Made by a program: the position numbers and the translations under genes. From the NCBI GenBank assembly GCA_947493035.1, contig CANLOW010000001.1, positions 682,001 through 746,000 on the forward strand: DNA of 64,000 nt, written 5' to 3'. Positions within the stretch are counted from its first letter, which is position 1, and every line of letters begins with the position of its first letter. The notes beneath the pieces were generated by a model. That model did not search any database. It was not told the DNA's origin and saw nothing but the letters and a program-made list of their open reading frames with translations. This stretch comes from an uncultured Aquimarina sp. (GTDB lineage: Bacteria; Bacteroidota; Bacteroidia; Flavobacteriales; Flavobacteriaceae). Below are positions 57,101 to 61,020 of the stretch, one piece after another.

Positions 57101-58086
57101 CTGATGAATTGGACTTAAACCCTGATGGCCTTACCTACATAGCTTATGTTGATGATGGAACAGGAACTTACACGAATAGATTGAATGTAGGTCAACCAGA
57201 AGAAATGATTCTTCAAAGTGGTTTTGTTCCTGATTTGGATGATAATATTATTGCCAATGTGCCGGCGGGAGAAGTTTATATCGGCTTAAGATACCAATAC
57301 ATCAATAGAGTAGGTGATGAAGTGGTTTGTTACACATTTCAGACAAACGGTGGAAGTATTAATCCTGAATTCGAAAATTTAACAATCGATCCATTAAATA
57401 GTACTTTCGAAGGAGAGGTTATGGATTTACCAGCCTTCAATGAGTTAATGTTTGAAACCAATTTTGCAAGCGGAAATAATACCCTTGTAGAAAATGCTCC
57501 ATTTGTAGAAGCAATAGGATTAAATAGATATAAAATCCAAGGTTTAGATGGTTTTGGTGTCGGTAGTTATTCTTATGAAGTTATCAATAACAATAATGCT
57601 TCTACCATTCCAGTTTCATCTAGTGGGGAATTCGATATTGAGGAGACTGGTAACTATACGATTAGAGTTATATCAAGAACTAATATTGAAAGTACAGATG
57701 GTAGGCTCATTCCTCAAGAATGTGATGTAATTGAAATGGCTTTATTAAAATTCATCGATTTAGAAATTCCTAATGTATTCTATCCAGGTAGTGGAGAAAT
57801 AAGTGAGTCTACATGGTATCCTGATCAAATATTATTTGATAATGTACCTGGTGGTGATGATTTAGAAGAATTCAGGAACATTGAGGTAATGATCTTTGAT
57901 AGGTATGGTAGATTGATAGCCGAATTTAAAGGCTTAAAAGATCGAAGTATTGGAGAAGGTTGGGATGGAACTTATGAAGGTAGTAATTTACCTAGTGGAG
58001 ATTATTGGTTCTTGATTAAGTTAAATGATGAAGACCATAGAGAATTTACAGGACATTTTACCCTTTATCGTAAATCTGGTAATTAG
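36160..58086 (+). CDS. sprB: SprB-like giant cell-surface adhesin of 7,308 residues (T9SS type B cargo)
   Basis: SprB is the mobile adhesin propelled along the cell surface in flavobacterial gliding. Here a signal peptide (cleaving near SNAQ, residue 32) precedes an N-terminal globular region (about 35-490; REGCAQVVQAYLYWAGQ). A DUF11-like domain follows (about 500-640; EYGSELTYEMTLTNIGNDN). Then come about 6,500 residues of Ig-like SprB-type repeats of about 80-120 residues, each with a Cys near its start and one near G-x-Y-x-V-x-V-x-D-x-x-x-C. The C-terminus from about 7200 (IPNVFYPGSG, IEVMIFDRYGRLI, GWDGTYEGSNLPSGDYW) is the type B T9SS sorting domain. sprF follows after 11 nt. The frame is uninterrupted over 21.9 kb. 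The orthologue name rests on architecture and operon order. Confidence 0.85.
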   Translation: MKRIYFNKIISFNIKSLLIFICFFSFAISNAQVVRDFSVVYQEQVQGGMQVISNSALGVSQGGRNPNTEGYNPQFGSRGNNGVFADYIDIDESTDARFTPIFANLDRSNPRNTTFSSSAAELKINQTGREGCAQVVQAYLYWAGQYAYARETGSLDHVGVGRNGEPLDFNIIGSNREFIDADGDGNADDQSFPEIKILPPGGDTYYKISLFPDASINANPGGIRLETVLIEDGIFTLPGTTATRTTNLNSSEAANIRRFSPVVCRADVTELVQLMDNPDGIWTVADINGILTNGNGSSPDGVDAVSGWNLIVIYEDQNEPERIITISDGLVNIVEGGDDVNFTVDNIQTIPFGPVNADIFVGAIEGDPDREGDFLQILSASTSNSENVTIDPNFGATLQANVFHDGSDEPRGNFFNGSIATVTREDLNSTSTTIRQFEPQPDRFPNNGKNYTFEGDNFILNNTGNLLIDNNQTRVDLTLTTDRDNIISYVNAFAIEVIAPKVVVLKQAFNEGGLIDQSGNIEYGSELTYEMTLTNIGNDNAINLVLEDYIPANTRLTRFTPGNHFFEFDGTTGDGFSFSTIENTDAPDGNEPRVVRTGLATPPSGFTDNPFPYESELIRFEFDAFAGEPNDNRPDDGNPNNNFSLGYSPCDTRCSDIKEIKIRFKVTLLEECAPSLNACANIVQNIALIEYEGEQNVDFELSFPEGSFFGIIQECNPNFDPGPTIQLTPPSLECNSAERTICENNGTVALTAGRDFDEYNLYFFNSEPSGFSLPGDLPSANSVIDETAATFNAQTATTNPSFTVSQSGFYVLEGALAGMECANEYETFTVDLFDVSAAQNQPLRDLDLGGIIQSECPSSPGLQIVLFELCGDSFDIPTNFPPGTELIWSKVDASTCVRDTNDSELCPVSGTNCGYILEDRDVVGDNSTLDTSNPNDLDTSSFRVTEAGDYQLSITLDNGGCNFVSYFRVIPFDTSFDIDAQSPVCNEDVVLQSSGFPGAASNVIFDLEYFVFDGTDFVSLPSSPGNPNPQTDPTDDDYGSYTVDRPTLTTTTNFTYRVVATPRVNPSVSGSAGTTIGTSCDISRDALVTYNIAELADDALNIRQPNCFFDQNPSDDVQENRGTATIIAPSSFEEYTYQLINVDATPDSQVQLVNSSNNTHQFNDLLPGVTYKIRVFFNGQGVTVNPNQSVDPNDNCVVETANFTIDDVEEFGTLNPTVIRRLTCEPSIIRFEFSGPVTSYSIPALSIPNTTYSGPFDVIIDDFANAPNPPIDEDTASPIVNNDIRFINVDGTPTFELFLNNGNNCSESFTVPNPLSLYSPLTIEEPVPHTDVLCNGQATGRFTINTNETIPSDTNVSYIVELPSSPLHQLDFGTNSSNIQTGFERVTTTTIKSGSNDFGWVAGTTGISPRDRTNGAGIVNELERDLIFSPDSETFEISVPNGAYRVTVTLGDFDNPHDNMTIDAEGVRVVSDIDRGAGQIDPETFYTSVNDGILTLTFDDPDTAAPNDLNWVVNGIVVEEVLLQTSSTFTNLEAGTYDVQLLETITFTDGTTSQCETDTVAVTIEEPAALTAPVIRLEMQNECSSTGETGGVIEVVDANSSSTNYGGRPPYTFQLFRNGNTTPFATAPRNTSDPQLLFEDLPAGSYRVNVLDGSGVTNCPAPLSNTIVIEPVPVYTLSEAIANPICNASGDEEPTVEVTISATFTTPSAAPFPDLEYRVSRNQGGGSTPSSAIFNNTTGVFDLAPGRYTIESRTVDSNCIEDIAIVVPSIDRIRIQNVQNRNRLSCFDSEDASVNVVISRISTSPQYDYVIEIVDVSTTPATVVDPNFRTVTNEVRPDTFTIENLGFIADPLRYRIILTDRRSNCVSVSEAFAIAEGPTPPTVSVIDGPRYNCITNTYSVTLEGAGGTPGRGGDPEYLYAIDDPNTPDLDPGTPEIDPDYGYQTSATFNNIVPPSVGDDTNFVLLVRDGNSCGNIPTNQIFNPITDLVATEATSNLCIPRITADAPITLGINVSGTADFSYTIPNLASFTSATTVTDFTGNSGTFTITLPRTTPAGIYEVNVFDNNHSACPEMVSFTINAPIAAMETGIDEEPSCNTSGNLTGVIAYVEISATGGTGTYIYQVSPRDATNVITSGTSPDTGDALSNSNPRFEFDNSFDGENIQITIIDSASPSCTSNTISLNPTFPELFTVASSFETINCSSSDRLVLTPSIGDPADYVYTYDVDGTITADNPKNSFPVSGTVNYTVRNTTTGCSVSGGPLNVPVFTPASIQSDDITAVECQNDGTATASGSYELTINPGSSTGPYRYVLNNTTNTPEVLHTDTGSPADQGTTILFENLAIGDYQVTVFDANSCEVTLPEFTIAPVPTLNVALPILSNPASCVDGVDVYFVVDGGNDPSIFRLSLSSSGFVDPSAVQNDEPPTPLDNFAIFGNADFSAIPQDIIDQQLGTTGGTETDFFQSVLAAVNDPINGGPSANINTIADVRARYFRIVNQNPGEPYTVFVREGDSDCFDSLTTTPGPEAPEIDVLNIGNINNTAGCSDIDSGSVEVVFSLQSGIDVAGNQFIVEIIDLDEVNGTEIVLGTSDVINADGRGTYGDLSPAADPDDKIIIDGLPEASDVFARVSFVGTNCSEPSAPFNIGRDPELENFTATPTTASCAPNEDFTIDLRAQGGTLPYRFLIQRQGLGAPNAASTYPITTPTATSTSVQVTLPASTSPIDDRIRPADAIEIAANPDIFGFIDAYIVDAQGCTLQQLNIPLELERLPELTFTSTVDCKTDDGPFTVDFRIDNFDETQVYTLRDTGTSGAITPTTYSSTSGLADQDLTFVTGTTQATGVLTVNAPGSFTVEVSSNENPSCTDPDSFVIFPRLQAEAIPSGVDCFNEFEEIIVNITGGFTGETNREITAVITETSTRRTATETLLVPSNNSTPTLVFNNVISGATSFPLRAGGAYTVQIFDERNNTISSSLTCDVLLNVDPQDPIVPAQISTTQNEVSCPKEADGSLRIVIDNNGSEIPPAPVYRLYRFDDADDATNLAAATNAFNQANARDYSAFVDSRLVPNEASTNPIADRDSSDPFFRELSASPAYYVPFIETSSGCFVAGSPVQIGAPAVPSFTGFSTSATQSRCFEPLAADRTGSSITIDGTVDLSAFNYLYEIIDGSGDVIVRPTAIAAGDLPITRPVPFDESIDLTYTIRIYDTATEDCGVFTDTQTINACMPFGKQPLSISAIADDLECFEGTDPEGTATITIVDTEPAFSLNYDFTITPNDGSVAIPNPSSGTNQTSGTINVSNLQPDILYTITVIDNNNEDPTARRQPLVNFSVENPQETGAALTENTPLFSCPSGNRTANVIARSLDGQPPYNFELRNPAGDPVSVISGQTNPVIGSTNPVANFSFDSTNGDGIYTLVVTDGNGCMAEDTLDITFPTEIQINTEILNGCIPNATVTDPIAIRIAITDLSGIAPGGNYIHRWYAQGTDPASLPAFSSPFSSDNPIFINDTGITSAGIYVFEVQDEASGCPVTDTFEILAPVTASLTANDPIRCDADGNIPSNRFVYEAALSITGGVGVPYDLEVFDGTGTEITDQISIVDRDTATPRFLFTSAFDTDARRAISIRVTDNASPVNCQLATPTTFSIEVPEFPSATIEFDPIECNNGNTTITINATPTSETLEYRFCGEGCTEADLEAETFVAGANITPPLRAGVFRYQVRNSLGCIFSDDFNIEEPSEIAVVFDNQNVTCNISGSGSDGIIRVQASGGTLGGAAVRYTYELVGNGTPLRREDITTQAIFNNIEADITYQLTVRVLTNSGEPTSCTLTVPVTLPNNPSFGVIGFDTEVTDCNSGASLYFVLDNANDASQLEIGVEGAGFVSPEISATDDVARFGNTDFTSEPSGITFSTGIANSPEAQQRYFRITNLPFKTAGEEYVIRVRELGTLNNCPTTLRFPAEVNPFITITEVNPTPTGACTGDTGELEVVFEVSDTSLLGQTFTAEVFDGTTSLGTPGNGVITTSPGTLTITGLPEITTATVVVSSGSCEATAPSPALPVNPMLENPSGSSSLANCNDNAVLSLSANGGSGNYSFSITTINAAAPGTFGALGTNSFEINASEAVTLDSRITLVENISTPTTAQQAVIDSDPFVFGLVDVWVRDSNLCVAGPVPLGVRRVNTPSFTILDIANECDGTSFDVSYQIGNYDANQAYRISGSYSENINAASLTAVNATTVTGTFTVSNRGDYNINLSGNAIACIVPASFTIFSPFTTTVTAGNANCDGSITGISIAALNDGFVNPNRRVVYELYQGTDTSGGVIDTPQTVNAANPGSITFNTRLATATNYLVVIRDIFDPSNGSSARVCERSFPVAPVDAIPSITVSNETPVSPSCPDTATGSVEITVSPDTVSISEYALFFYSSAVAADDHATTPSTNVTRQTTPAFFGLEDGFYVAEATIDGTVCTTASPRFEIQDPVLPVIADFNISGNQVCDNTTETGERSASISITFPTLPDDGDYVYRIVRAGNFDSGDVGFDNTSDNPILIENIPFPEVTGQTFTYTVSITDNSRPTCPQALIGNQNITFTACPEFVPDPEVVDIQVLPTAVACSDEELFDISFRVTDTGDPNFPFTYDVFGGPPFTNDQGNNVTVDQVDLTGLSVDDRDDYQITLISLNPDEYLFSENRNVITIPLLSPVDLFIPNPLSVSLVDVTPICTGNAYTESLELRVPDGLGTGPFTFELFPVVDNSDPDNIILGTSLGTDTPVARTSTAFSVNTNGNYRVVVTDNTTGGPCSAITDFPIVLPNPLNATLTPLDVCLPDTDLRVNITPGSSRPIRYRYYRSGTTPPTFDNLITTTTSQFNIQDIDEAGTWTIEITNDDGCIFSLGDVIINATLATTNVNRFNPTCTADGDVPGDGATISFMVTGGTNSYLYTFDEVTTDTNGDEVLTPVTRSDVAISGANANPTFGFDRSMFDGATIQITINDSNVDGTCNLSITERFGPLYPENLTAGFMTNAILCEGESGSIAVDRPTTGSGTFTYTFYDADLFVDVATSTPLQGPSNIPSYSTTSQLNVIYVVDDTNTGCRFVSSAIAISDTTVQADNITATDVTCFSAVGGSVTVNVSRGSGTFRYELLDPNDTSLPAIATIDKTPADPDNRQALFTNLVPDEYLVRITDTGNSCPTSIETETVRVAAVSDIEIRDIIGFACDDASGATFIFSVFEPGVVLPAPYEIGINGATPVDPSADLTDNFYTFDEADVAGIIPAGINISASQRERFYVVTGLPIGVEHDLIIFNNNTRIVDGRRGTGCTRSAQLLQNTDPIEDIRGFACDDDRGATFIFSVPGNDPGPFLISVNGGPNIDPSADPNDNFYTYAEADAALTAVIPSVFPVPDAAEQNEFYIVTGLPTAIDNVLIVTSDASRGGTGCEREAVLRRDTDVIDTITVTPTGITNCPSDSVVTLGSAIVNFTIGTSTATDFEMTLLDADTFAPVAGISPSNPIVPTVANTDFTFTGLPAGDYVVQVYESGSSCGTISDPFTIEEIPPLVAPTVLSNFPANCNENAIVTVTASGGNPFDTGVPYQYAIRLDGDVTPVASLPFAQDDSFEIPLVAPAISAIYELYVQDENNCIVRGANFTINRTPEPEVSIVTPVSSNQCNGTSNFPVTIRIDNYVNTRAPYRVEIQQGTEITNQILNVDEGTFEAEISLPRRGNFAITVFDNIGCNDAGNTFEVREVLTAMIDPTPTANCDGTITDINVTISGGSADPANVTYELFRNGISIAIPQASPNFTSSPLLITGANYEVVVRDTFETINGTPLSTACSATTTPINVLPIERSTPDEIIEISPITCTDDTDGELRLALDTTLGTSPALPIEFALYGYANEADALAAITEVQTSGVAPSTGTQIGTVQLSDLFSGLDDGWYVGFVINNSCYTAFPIPAELVNPDRHVAAIITGDIIEGSCNPNRNPVYRISVNDVAGIEPYFYQIDGGPRILIQGTDVADDTTISLPLLVDINLAPGSHIISFSDSTNPICPVEQIPDDNPIIPEFRLPEIAVSQSAAFDCLSDEVVDIVVTGNRTTTYEVAAFRTDGSLVTPIPSMLATQRNALDDEFIVQFTLTEPGTYVFEATDTAGNGCSVISDPYSFENVEQLSASLIGAPMVDCVGDEDAAITFRVDNFEGFFAYDITPRPTGSTFPIIVDTSTITDPNREISSPAIFGAGDYVLTVTAVADISGAPQSIRSECTATRMDVRVGDPNTPVELRVNDVDPITCSNEAVGVDIVAEGLFGNPPYEFQLRRIAPTVADIQLFGTTPVNDTGVFAGITEPGTYEVSIRDSKSCEVLMPTEIIIEEFRTLPNVSITTVQPNCPGDRGSIVVDATINNSISGEENPIIYRLLQLDNAAGDNPRTVIGRNATLASGVFTTQEIFEDQLAGLFNETDRIFYQVEVEDRFGCTMISNIDFIRQPQPLDIQLVQVEIPMSCDVRIQAQGETEQVRFRAEGGTGALTFEVLAANEDGSIREPEQVLTPSLNFNDLDSNGNPITPIVLNSGDPNEVLFELISGFNFIRVTDANGCSETTFYQVGNPPLSIEATITELPDSDGVLCQDTTGIVNIIGNARGGVGDYTYEVVLIVPDNSQPTGYRELTAADSPRIPEILGEIENPTSTLFTNLVGLRFDRTPVADGGNGLPADMTYGYKITSGSCPVFIEPFDYNERLINIEPIETTRPSCANEDDASIEVTFANPMLADAGEYSVTIIRESRPDGSGNFELINAEARLFNLTDDIAQSRTVTFDNLLDGNYLIRVNSTDGCLVVEQIRIEPKEPLVVREVSRTPVDVFIDPDTGSRESDVCQGDNYNVTFEIEGGTPPYFYQLIEANSEEPLDPELNLWGIVNQVDFDIANANGPGFYVTIDQSLIDENTQYELFVIDTGNGFVRNLDQATIDDTDVTNDSFRYDVNESDTILPEAVCRTFSTSFEFVAPILDQFVVEPFVNCIPLVEGDVLTYNLRVSVPDELDLNPDGLTYIAYVDDGTGTYTNRLNVGQPEEMILQSGFVPDLDDNIIANVPAGEVYIGLRYQYINRVGDEVVCYTFQTNGGSINPEFENLTIDPLNSTFEGEVMDLPAFNELMFETNFASGNNTLVENAPFVEAIGLNRYKIQGLDGFGVGSYSYEVINNNNASTIPVSSSGEFDIEETGNYTIRVISRTNIESTDGRLIPQECDVIEMALLKFIDLEIPNVFYPGSGEISESTWYPDQILFDNVPGGDDLEEFRNIEVMIFDRYGRLIAEFKGLKDRSIGEGWDGTYEGSNLPSGDYWFLIKLNDEDHREFTGHFTLYRKSGN
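40250..40720 (+). other. Carbohydrate-binding-like domain inserted in a SprB stalk repeat
   Basis: About residues 1365-1520 read LDFGTNSSNIQTGFERV, SNDFGWVAGTTG, SPRDRTNGAG, FEISVPNGAYRVTVTLGDF and LTLTFDD, ending with NWVVNGIVVEE. This order (DFG...GF..V, GW, RDR, NG-Y-x-V-x-x-x-x-G-D, late NG-I) resembles the malectin/CBM-like N-terminal domains of rhamnogalacturonan acetylesterases. The segments before (VLCNGQATGRFTINTN) and after (STFTNLEAGTYDVQLLE...QCETD) together make one normal stalk repeat, so the domain is nested in it. Confidence 0.6.
41174..53937 (+). repeat. Higher-order super-repeat in the SprB-like adhesin (three units plus a partial fourth)
   Basis: Units begin near 41174, 45485 and 49530, with a partial fourth from 53930. 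They are marked by IANPICNASGDEE, STSATQSRCFEP, ISGNQVCDNTTE and IIEGSCNPNRNP. Inside each, the same order of dissimilar domains recurs, for example DVYFVVDGGNDP, SLYFVLDNANDA and ATFIFSV. Next are LENFTATPTTASC, LENPSGSSSLANC and TVLSNFPANC, then VDFRIDNFDETQ, VSYQIGNYDANQ and VTIRIDNYVNTR. The period is about 1,350-1,470 residues (4.0-4.4 kb). Confidence 0.7.
51700..52425 (+). repeat. Tandem domain duplication in the SprB-like adhesin
   Basis: Two adjacent copies of about 121 residues share RGFACDD(D/A)xGATFIFSV, DPSADxxDNFYT(F/Y)xEAD, EFYIVTGLP/RFYVVTGLP and RGGTGC/RRGTGC. They are closer to each other than to the equivalent single domain in the other super-repeat units, so this is a later local duplication. 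Confidence 0.8.
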
Positions 58087-58097
58087 TAAGAAAGAAA

Positions 58098-59042
58098 ATG
58101 AAGAAAATAGTTAAGTTTTTATTGGGTTTATGTCTTGCTTACCAAGTTTCGGGGCAAGAGCAAACCTTACCTATCATCAATCAATATATTGCTGATAACC
58201 CCTTTTTATTATCAGCCGCCTATGCTGGTATAGGAGATTGTTGGCAAGCCCGTTTTACAGGGTTTGAGCAATGGGTTGGATTGTCAGATGCGCCTTCCAC
58301 ACAATCATTATCGATAGATGGTAGGATTGCTAATAGGACAGGTATAGGAGCCGTTATTTTTAATGATAGTAATGGGTTTACAGAGCAAAAGGGTATACAG
58401 CTATCCTTTGCTCACCATGTTACATTGTCAGAATATAGGAGGCAGTACCTATCTTTTGGTATCAGTTATAAATTACAACAGTTTACTATAGATAGTTCAG
58501 AGTTTAATAGGACATTAACGAATGGTCCAGTAGGTGATATTCAGCGCACAGATAATAATTTTGATATTAGTATTTTATATCGACATCATTCATTTTTTGT
58601 AAGTGCTAATGCCATTAATTTGTTGAATAAAGATATTCTGGAGTTTAATAGCTTAGAACCAGCACAAATTCAAAATTATTATGTGTATACAGGTTTTACT
58701 TTCGATAATTTAATAAAGGAAATTCAATATGAACCTTCAATATTATATCGAAGGTTTGAAGGGGATGAGCGTTCAACATTAGACGTTAATTTTAAATTGA
58801 GAAAGTTTTATAGAGACAGCTATTTTTGGGCAGGAATTTCTATGAGAGGACTTATTGATCAAAGTTTTAAGCCTGTTTCGGTTGCCCCACTTGCTGGGAT
58901 AAAAAGACAAAAATTCTATTTTGCTTACGGATACCAAATTAATACGAATGAGTCTTTAGCTCTAACTGCAGGAGGGTCTCACCTAATAACAATTGGTATA
59001 GATTTTGCCTGTAAAAAGAGTAGTTGTGGATGTACGTTCTAG
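58098..59042 (+). CDS. sprF: PorP/SprF family outer-membrane protein (SprF)
   Basis: SprF belongs to the PorP/SprF family of outer-membrane barrels that T9SS type B cargo needs for secretion or surface attachment. In F. johnsoniae sprF is required to put SprB on the surface. The 314-residue protein has a signal peptide (about 1-19, ending VSGQ). The family opening LPIINQYIADNPFLLSAAYAGI follows, and then the strand-rich body with ISYKLQQFTID, FFVSANAINLLNKDI, YEPSILYRRFEG and FAYGYQINTNESLALTAGGSHLI in short strands. It ends in an unusual Cys-rich CKKSSCGCTF. The gene starts 11 nt after sprB and is followed by a terminator, so it closes the operon. Confidence 0.88.
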   Translation: MKKIVKFLLGLCLAYQVSGQEQTLPIINQYIADNPFLLSAAYAGIGDCWQARFTGFEQWVGLSDAPSTQSLSIDGRIANRTGIGAVIFNDSNGFTEQKGIQLSFAHHVTLSEYRRQYLSFGISYKLQQFTIDSSEFNRTLTNGPVGDIQRTDNNFDISILYRHHSFFVSANAINLLNKDILEFNSLEPAQIQNYYVYTGFTFDNLIKEIQYEPSILYRRFEGDERSTLDVNFKLRKFYRDSYFWAGISMRGLIDQSFKPVSVAPLAGIKRQKFYFAYGYQINTNESLALTAGGSHLITIGIDFACKKSSCGCTF

Positions 59043-59089
59043 AATACATAAATTAGAGTATACAAAAGAAGTTGTATAACACCAATAGG

Positions 59090-59135
59090 CTTTATTTTTC
59101 TAACCTACCTACGAAATAGGAGAATAAAGTTTTTA
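59090..59135 (+). terminator. Terminator of the spr operon
   Basis: CTTTATTTTTCTA (59090-59102) pairs with TAGGAGAATAAAG (59117-59129), allowing two G-U pairs in the RNA. A run of five T follows. It lies 48 nt after the sprF stop. Confidence 0.65.
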
Positions 59136-59152
59136 TAATTATTAGATTTATT

Positions 59153-60910
59153 ATGAGAGATTACGCAAGCCCCTTTAAATGGGTAATCAAAAGTTTGTTA
59201 TTAGTTTCAATTCCTACGCTACAGGCGCAAGTATCAGAATCAGATTTGTTACTTAGGGTAAATTGTGGAGGAAATGATGTTATGATCAATTCTAAATTTT
59301 ATGAAGAAGATCTTTTTTTTGATAATGGATCTACCTTTAGCAATTTTGACAATAATGATATTGTAAACACCGAAGATGATACAGTATATAAAACCGAACG
59401 TACTCAAAATGGAGGTTTTTCTTACACAATTCCTATAACCAATGGAACTTATACGGTACGATTACATTTTGCTGAGATTTTTCACGGAGCACCTGGAAGA
59501 GGAGCAGGAGGTTCAGGGAAACGAGTTTTTAGTGTAGAAGCTGAAGGCTCAACGATAATATCTGATTTAGATATTAATGATACTGTTGGTCCGATCACAG
59601 CGCATATAGAACAGCATGATATTACCATCACTGATGGAGAAATGAATTTAGATTTTATTGATATTGTCGATCAACCAAAAATTTCGGCACTTGAGATTTA
59701 TGGTTCAGGTACGATAACAAGACCAATTGATACTTCATGTGAATGGGAAACACTGACAAGTAGTTCTATTGCTAGAGTAGAAGCCCAAAGTATTGTTGTA
59801 GATAATCTTTTATATGTTTTTGCAGGTTTCGAAGCTGGAATAAAAATTACAGGTGTAACGGAATCATATGACCCATTTTTTGATTCATGGGCTACTTTAG
59901 CTCCAATGCCTGTGCCTGTTACACATATGGGTATTGCGGCTGTTGGAGATAAGATTTGGATTGTTGGGGGATTTACAGGAGATCATCCTGGAGTAGCTAC
60001 TGATTTGGTTCAGATTTATGATACTGTTAATGACACTTGGTCTAACGGTACTAGTCTTCCAAATGAGAGAGGATCTTTGGCGGTAGCCTATAATGGCACA
60101 AAAATACACGCATTAGGTGGCTTACTGCCTGATCGTAATACCGATGTAGGAGAGCATTATGCTTTTGATACAGCAAACCCTTCTGCTGGTTGGGTTGAAT
60201 TAGAAGATATGCCTGAACCTCGAAATCATCATAGTGCAGCAGCTGTTGATGGTAAGTTGTATGCTATAGGAGGACAAAGAGGTCATGACATGGGTACTGA
60301 CGACCAGAAATTTTTACATGAATATAATCCAGTTAATGATACTTGGACAAGAAAAGCAGATTTATTAGGAGATAGATCACATTTTGAGCCTGGTACTATT
60401 GTCTATGAAGGTAAAATTATCATTGTAGGTGGTAGAAATGGAGGTCAATTTTTTAGAGAAATTACGGAATATGACCCTGTAAATGATGAATGGACTGAAT
60501 TATGTAGTTTACCAGATAAGGTATTGGCACCGGTGGCTAAAGTAATAGGAACAGAATTGATCGTAACAAATGGAGGTATCAATGGTGTGTGTTGCCCTAC
60601 AGATCGTGCATTAAAAGTAGACTTGATGGATGATGTTACATTAAATAGTGACTTCAATAGCCTATCATTAGTAGAAAAGGGTATTACAATATACCCAAAC
60701 CCTTCTGATGGATTGATTAGTTTCAAGGGTACAAAAGAAATTAAAAGCTTTGTAGTGTCTGTATTGGATGCTTCAGGAAAAGCGATCTATGAAAATAATG
60801 AAGTTTACAGTACTAATAATTTAGATTTGACTAAACTTGAAAGAGGGGTTTATTTTATGAAAATTAGTACAGGAGACACATATTCAATTCAAAAATTAAT
60901 TTTAGAATAA
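59153..60910 (+). CDS. Malectin- and kelch-domain surface protein with a T9SS type A sorting signal
   Basis: A 585-residue exported protein with a signal peptide (about 1-26, ending LQAQ). Residues about 32-172 match a malectin-like carbohydrate-binding domain: LLRVNCGG, YKTERTQNGGFSY, GTYTVRLHFAEIFHG and ISALEIYGSG. Six kelch-type blades follow (about 190-490), each with a Trp at the strand end and a GG or GF turn: WATLAPMPVP, WSNGTSLPNERG, WVELEDMPEPRNHH, WTRKADLLGDRSH and WTELCSLPDK. They predict a six-bladed propeller. The last 75 residues (ITIYPNPSDG...LERGVYFMKIS...KLILE) are a T9SS type A sorting domain. A sugar-binding surface protein is inferred. It is separated from sprF by a terminator. 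Confidence 0.85.
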   Translation: MRDYASPFKWVIKSLLLVSIPTLQAQVSESDLLLRVNCGGNDVMINSKFYEEDLFFDNGSTFSNFDNNDIVNTEDDTVYKTERTQNGGFSYTIPITNGTYTVRLHFAEIFHGAPGRGAGGSGKRVFSVEAEGSTIISDLDINDTVGPITAHIEQHDITITDGEMNLDFIDIVDQPKISALEIYGSGTITRPIDTSCEWETLTSSSIARVEAQSIVVDNLLYVFAGFEAGIKITGVTESYDPFFDSWATLAPMPVPVTHMGIAAVGDKIWIVGGFTGDHPGVATDLVQIYDTVNDTWSNGTSLPNERGSLAVAYNGTKIHALGGLLPDRNTDVGEHYAFDTANPSAGWVELEDMPEPRNHHSAAAVDGKLYAIGGQRGHDMGTDDQKFLHEYNPVNDTWTRKADLLGDRSHFEPGTIVYEGKIIIVGGRNGGQFFREITEYDPVNDEWTELCSLPDKVLAPVAKVIGTELIVTNGGINGVCCPTDRALKVDLMDDVTLNSDFNSLSLVEKGITIYPNPSDGLISFKGTKEIKSFVVSVLDASGKAIYENNEVYSTNNLDLTKLERGVYFMKISTGDTYSIQKLILE

Positions 60911-60981
60911 TAGATTTTATGAATATGACTGAAGAGTAAAGGTTCAAGTCTTACCCTGAATTTAAGTAAAGATAGATAAGG

Positions 60982-61016
60982 CCTCAGCAATCATTTTATA
61001 TGTTTGTTGAGGTTTT
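60982..61016. terminator. Possible terminator between the kelch and ABC genes
   Basis: CCTCAGCAA (60982-60990) can pair with TTGTTGAGG (61004-61012) with one G-U pair, followed by TTTT. It lies about 70 nt after the kelch gene stop and just before the convergent ABC gene stop. The T tract is short. Confidence 0.45.
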
Positions 61017-61020
61017 ACAT

